Of a DNA stretch of 11,341 nucleotides, positions 6,450 through 11,341 are shown piece by piece. Within the stretch, counting starts at the first letter, position 1; each line of letters starts with the position of its first letter. Position numbers and translations under genes: made by a program. Source of the DNA: CAYVQZ01 sp964453435 (GTDB taxonomy: Bacteria > Abyssobacteria > SURF-5); the NCBI GenBank assembly GCA_964453435.1, contig CAYVQZ010000096.1:1-11341 (forward strand), given 5' to 3'. The notes under the pieces were generated by a model. The model did no database searches, was not told where the DNA came from, and saw nothing but the letters and a program-made list of their open reading frames with translations.

Positions 6450-7274
6450 GTGATAAGCAGGCTGATTTCAGATTGCCCGGCGCTCGAACCCGTCATGAAC
6501 GAGTTACTCGAGGTTTCGGAGTACCTCTGGCAGAGGGGATGGGCGGAGCGCAACGCGGGCAACATTTCAATAGATGTGACCGAACTCGTAGCGGAGTTGA
6601 AACCCGAACTGCCAGACGGGAAAAAGGGGATATTCGGAAATGCCTATCCCCTTCTGGCAAACCGCAGTTTTCTCGTCACGGGCTCGGGCAGGCGGTTCAG
6701 GGATGTTGCGAAGGCGCCGTCGAACAACGTCTGCATACTGAGGATTGGGGAAAAGGGGGGTTCGTACGAGCTTGTGTGGGGAGGCGAGTCCGGCCCCGAT
6801 TTCAGGCCGACCTCGGAATTTCCGACACATCTCAGGCTGCACGAGTTCCTGCGCGAGACCAACGCGCCGGAGAGGACCGTCTTGCATACCCACCCGACGG
6901 ACCTCATCGCGCTGACTCACATGCCGGAATATCGCGGGGAAACCGAGTTGAACCGGGTACTGTGGCGCGTGCATCCGGAGGTAAAGGTGAACCTGCCCAG
7001 AGGAGTCGGCTTCGTGCCTTATGAAATTCCGGGGTCCGAGACGCTCGCACAGGCAACCGTCACGGGCTTCAGGCGAGGACACCCTGTCGTATTGTGGGAG
7101 ATGCACGGCTGCGTGGCAAAGGCGGCGGGTCCGATGGTCGCGTTCGACCTTATTGACATCGCAAATAAGGCTGCTACCATTGTGTTGAAGTGCCGGGCGG
7201 CCGGCCATGCGCCTGCGGGCTTGAGCGAACAGCAGCTCGAAGACCTTGTGAAAACGTTCGGACTGGAAGGATGA
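6450..7274 (+). CDS. rhaD: Rhamnulose-1-phosphate aldolase
   Basis: A class II, zinc-dependent aldolase that cleaves L-rhamnulose-1-phosphate to dihydroxyacetone phosphate and L-lactaldehyde in the cytosol, the last committed step of phosphorylative L-rhamnose breakdown. The 274 residues equal the E. coli RhaD length. Family landmarks run in order: ERNAGNIS (33-40), PLLANRSFLVTGSG (67-80), TSEFPTH (121-127) with the likely catalytic E123, the zinc ligands in HTHP (H146, H148), PRGVGFVPYEIPGS (183-196) and the third ligand in MHG (H219). The GTG at 6450 is chosen because AGGAGG (6435-6440) sits 9 bp upstream and the length then fits. An in-frame ATG at 6363 would add 29 residues without a ribosome site. 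The gene is followed after 4 bp by rhaB, so the two are almost certainly co-transcribed. Confidence 0.93.
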   Translation: MISRLISDCPALEPVMNELLEVSEYLWQRGWAERNAGNISIDVTELVAELKPELPDGKKGIFGNAYPLLANRSFLVTGSGRRFRDVAKAPSNNVCILRIGEKGGSYELVWGGESGPDFRPTSEFPTHLRLHEFLRETNAPERTVLHTHPTDLIALTHMPEYRGETELNRVLWRVHPEVKVNLPRGVGFVPYEIPGSETLAQATVTGFRRGHPVVLWEMHGCVAKAAGPMVAFDLIDIANKAATIVLKCRAAGHAPAGLSEQQLEDLVKTFGLEG

Positions 7275-7278
7275 CGTG

Positions 7279-8769
<1,491 letters not shown>

Positions 8770-8784
8770 TATCGAATTCAGATT

Positions 8785-9987
8785 ATGAAAGCGATCTATT
8801 TTGAGGTCAATGTAGCGAAAATCATCGCGACGAAGACGCTCGCAAAAATATCCGATTCGGTCTATTTTTCGCCCATTTCACCGGTTCGGTACGGCGAGGC
8901 GCCCGACCAGGAGCTGCCGGGACCCAACTGGGTTCGGGTGAAACCCGTCCTGGCGAGCATATGCGGCGCGGACCTTTCGCTTTTCTTTGTCCAAGCGAGC
9001 CCCGCCATCTCGATTGCAGCGCTGCCGGGCACGCCACGGGTCTTCATGGGACACGAACTAGTCGGACGCGTTATAGAGACCGGGGACGGCGTGACCGACC
9101 TCCGGGCGGGCGACCGGGTCGTTTTGCAAAAATATCTTCCGTGCTGCTCCATGAAGGAAATCCAGCCGCAATGCAATCCGTGCCGGGAAGGGAACTATAC
9201 GCTATGCGAGAATTTTGCGGAAGGTCCGCGCTTCGACAATCTCGGCGCCGGCTTCAGCGACCATTTCCTGGCTCATCGCTCCCAGCTCCTAAAGGCGCCG
9301 GATGAGGTCTCTGACGAGACGGCCGCGCTTATCGAGCCGGCGGCGGTTTCCCTTCATGCTGTTTTGAAACGCCCGCCCGGCAATGACGAAAAAGTGCTCG
9401 TGGTCGGCGCGGGCACAATCGGGTTGAACGTAGTCCAGTTTGCCAAAGCGATTAACCCGAATTGCATGGTCTACGTGCTTGAAAAAATTGATTTTAAGAA
9501 AGAGCTTTGCCTCAAACTGGGCGCTGATCATCTCATTGAGGGAAATCCGTACGAGGCCGTTGCCGGCGCGACCGGCGGCAAACTCTACCGGGGCGCCTTG
9601 AAAAATACAACCACTCTTGGCGGCTTCGACCTCATATACGATTGCGTGGGATATTCGAAGACCATTCATGACTCGCTGCGATGGTTACGGGCCGGCGGCG
9701 ATTATGTCATGATCGGAAACCAGCTTGCGCCGGTTACATTCGATCAAACACCGATATGGCAACAAGAACTGCGTATCCTGGGGGTGAATGCCCACGGATG
9801 CGAAGTGTATAATGGCGAACGAATAAGCAGCTTCGATCTCACTCTGAGATTGGTCCGGGAACGGAAGATAAACCTCGAGGGCTTCATAACACACAGGTTT
9901 GCGCTGGATGAATATAAAACCGCCTTTAACATGGCCAGGCAAAAGAGCGAACCAGTCATCAAAGTGGCGTTTGAGATTAGCGGTTGA
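8785..9987 (+). CDS. Zinc-dependent medium-chain alcohol dehydrogenase
   Basis: A 400-residue MDR-superfamily oxidoreductase. The GroES-like catalytic domain carries probable catalytic zinc ligands C60 (ICGAD), H90-E91 (MGHE) and E184 (IEPAA). A cysteine cluster C120/C121, C130, C133 and C141 fits the structural zinc lobe. The spacing between the first and second cysteines is longer than the usual C-x2-C-x2-C-x7-C. The Rossmann domain begins VLVVGAGTIGLNVVQ (204-218), where GAGTIG indicates NAD(P) binding; E233 after the second strand favours NAD. It starts 15 bp after rhaB, with no clear ribosome site before ATG 8785, so it probably reads through from rhaDB. A role in handling L-lactaldehyde or in oxidising a sugar alcohol would fit the context. 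The substrate is not readable and relatives act on many polyols, threonine and alcohols. Confidence 0.88.
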   Translation: MKAIYFEVNVAKIIATKTLAKISDSVYFSPISPVRYGEAPDQELPGPNWVRVKPVLASICGADLSLFFVQASPAISIAALPGTPRVFMGHELVGRVIETGDGVTDLRAGDRVVLQKYLPCCSMKEIQPQCNPCREGNYTLCENFAEGPRFDNLGAGFSDHFLAHRSQLLKAPDEVSDETAALIEPAAVSLHAVLKRPPGNDEKVLVVGAGTIGLNVVQFAKAINPNCMVYVLEKIDFKKELCLKLGADHLIEGNPYEAVAGATGGKLYRGALKNTTTLGGFDLIYDCVGYSKTIHDSLRWLRAGGDYVMIGNQLAPVTFDQTPIWQQELRILGVNAHGCEVYNGERISSFDLTLRLVRERKINLEGFITHRFALDEYKTAFNMARQKSEPVIKVAFEISG

Positions 9988-10046
9988 TTCCGGATGCGCT
10001 CCTTCTGCCCTTGCAGGTGACCGATACAACCGGTCCTAATGAAAAC

Positions 10047-11102
10047 ATGGAAAGATTCATAGACAGGCTCATATTCATATCGGTTTTCCTCGCCATCATA
10101 TTCCTGATGCATCTCTACTCGTTTGGCAGGCTCTCCTCTCTGTTCGGCATAAGAAGGAATCTCTGGTATTATGTGACAATCGCTTTACTCGCATCCTCCC
10201 TTGTTCTTTCGACCATTCTCTGCAGGGTATCGTACAACTTCGCAACACGAAGCCTCTACCTGATTGCGGCCTGCTGGTTCGGCGTCCAGTTTATTCTCTT
10301 TGCCGTGGTTCTATTCTATGAAATTCCGAGGCTGGCGCTGCGTTCAGGAGGGCGCCCCGCAGGCATCGCAATAATATCCTGCGTGACTGTTCTGTCGTTG
10401 GCGTCGATGGTCAATGCGCATTTTATTCGCATAAAAGAGGTAGAGATTCCCGCCTTCGGCAAGGAAGCAAAGGCCGTCTTATTGAGCGACATCCACATTG
10501 GAACCATCTGGAGCGGAAACCATCTCAGAAAGATAGTCGACAGAACCAACTCCCTCAAGCCCGACGTGGTATTCATGACGGGCGACCTCGTCTCGGGCGG
10601 CGCGGTGCTCAGAGAAGAATCACTCGCGCCGTTGCGCGACTTGGAGGCGAAAACGTTCTTTGTCCACGGCAACCATGAGCACTATGAGGGAATCGAGGAA
10701 ATCGAAAAGGCGCTGCTCGATGTGGGAATTCGTGTTTTGAACAACGAAAGGACCGACTTCGAGGGGATCGAGATAATAGGGCTTGATTATCCGACCGGCG
10801 AAAACCATATGGAAACCATTTTGAAGAAGATGGATATTTCAGAGAACAAGCCGACGGTTTTGCTGAGCCATGCGCCGGCCGACCCGAAGAACGACAAGGT
10901 AGAACTTGTTCTGGCCGGTCACACCCATGCAGGCCAGATTTTCCCATTCAATTTTGTCGTCAGGTCGCGCTACAAGTACATAAAAGGGCTGTACACATTG
11001 GGGCCGACGCGGCTGTATGTCACGCCCGGCACAGGCACATGGGGCCCGCCGATGCGACTCGGCTCGGTGAACGAAATCACGCTCCTGAGACTTCGGCAAT
11101 GA
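10047..11102 (+). CDS. Membrane-anchored metallophosphoesterase (YkuE/YaeI-like)
   Basis: A 351-residue protein with an N-terminal membrane domain and a C-terminal calcineurin-like phosphoesterase. Four hydrophobic helices lie at about 7-26, 40-59, 70-92 and 105-123. The catalytic domain (about 142-350) has every signature: D148-I-H150, GD at 179-180 (D180), GNHE with N209 and H210, H275 in LSHAP and GHTH (H292, H294), which bind two metal ions. This combination resembles YkuE/YaeI-type enzymes, some of which cleave lipid-linked phosphoesters at the membrane; the substrate here is unknown. The frame is open from a TTG at 9984 that overlaps the preceding stop, but ATG 10047 gives the usual basic N-terminus before TM1. 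Neither start has a strong ribosome site. It may be co-transcribed with the dehydrogenase, with no clear functional tie to rhamnose. Confidence 0.88.
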   Translation: MERFIDRLIFISVFLAIIFLMHLYSFGRLSSLFGIRRNLWYYVTIALLASSLVLSTILCRVSYNFATRSLYLIAACWFGVQFILFAVVLFYEIPRLALRSGGRPAGIAIISCVTVLSLASMVNAHFIRIKEVEIPAFGKEAKAVLLSDIHIGTIWSGNHLRKIVDRTNSLKPDVVFMTGDLVSGGAVLREESLAPLRDLEAKTFFVHGNHEHYEGIEEIEKALLDVGIRVLNNERTDFEGIEIIGLDYPTGENHMETILKKMDISENKPTVLLSHAPADPKNDKVELVLAGHTHAGQIFPFNFVVRSRYKYIKGLYTLGPTRLYVTPGTGTWGPPMRLGSVNEITLLRLRQ

Positions 11103-11341
11103 CGATTCGGCGTCCTTACGACATCTGAAAAAGCCGACGCAAAAACTAATAGAGGTGTATTCGGAGAAAGATGAGAAAGACAGTCTATCCGGAGGCCTCT
11201 GGTGTCGATGAAGCGCAGCGTCCACCCCTTGCCTTCCCGCCTCGCTTTCACTCTTGCAAACCTCAATTTCGTTGATTGCAATGTGGCTAATCCGAAGTTC
11301 CTAATGTGTTTTTGTAGTAAGTGCCTTTAGTTTGGGCGGTT
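11103..11341. other. Right-end non-coding segment
   Basis: No gene or terminator is convincing in these 239 bp. A minus-strand frame (11281 running left into the phosphoesterase gene) reads a plausible peptide stretch including GWTLRFIDTRG. It overlaps the well-supported gene over much of its length and has no ribosome site, so it is not called. The sequence continues beyond the window edge. Confidence 0.4.

Noticed and set aside
10970..11281. 103-codon minus-strand frame at the right end
   Set aside because: It begins at a non-ATG codon without a ribosome site and overlaps the metallophosphoesterase 3' end on the opposite strand.

Overview
The window reads as chromosomal DNA of a free-living Gram-negative bacterium. 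Three things point to a Desulfobacterota-like (former Deltaproteobacteria) lineage or a related candidate phylum. A small MerR-type regulator sits directly upstream of tRNA-Pro(GGG). A PEP-CTERM surface protein is present, which implies an exosortase and an outer membrane. A near-consensus sigma-54 promoter lies in front of that protein. The lineage is inference; no marker gene for taxonomy is present.

Layout. 1-384 is a non-coding, repeat-rich stretch. 385-735 is a MerR-family regulator. A textbook sigma-70 promoter (818-846), tRNA-Pro (906-979, encoded CCA to 982) and a rho-independent terminator (997-1035) follow. 1036-1831 is degraded ground, with the remnant of a DeoR-family sugar regulator on the minus strand that has lost its middle and changed frame. 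A consensus sigma-70 promoter at 1879-1907 drives a small unrecognised coiled-coil protein (1984-2373). Convergent to it on the minus strand is a 657-residue membrane protein with signal peptide, VWA, transmembrane, FHA and two related C-terminal beta domains (2497-4470). About 700 bp of AT-rich divergent intergenic DNA separates it from the PEP-CTERM protein gene (5173-5916). A 530-bp intergenic region with two adjacent strong hairpins precedes rhaD (6450-7274), rhaB (7279-8769), a zinc-dependent medium-chain dehydrogenase (8785-9987) and a membrane-anchored metallophosphoesterase (10047-11102). The last 239 bp carry no gene that I can support.

How the genes work together. rhaD and rhaB form a tightly coupled pair: rhamnulokinase makes L-rhamnulose-1-phosphate and RhaD splits it into dihydroxyacetone phosphate and L-lactaldehyde. 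The adjoining dehydrogenase could act on the aldehyde or on a sugar, but its substrate cannot be read from sequence. The isomerase (RhaA), transporter and regulator are not in the window. The DeoR remnant belongs to a family that usually controls sugar operons, so it may be what is left of a former regulator, although it lies about 4.6 kb away. The PEP-CTERM protein and the VWA/FHA protein are both envelope proteins transcribed divergently, but nothing beyond proximity links them.

I see no CRISPR array, intact transposase, phage gene or complete defence system. The most notable signals are the sigma-54 promoter of the PEP-CTERM gene, the VWA-TM-FHA architecture with duplicated C-terminal domain, the double hairpin before rhaD, and the internally deleted DeoR gene.
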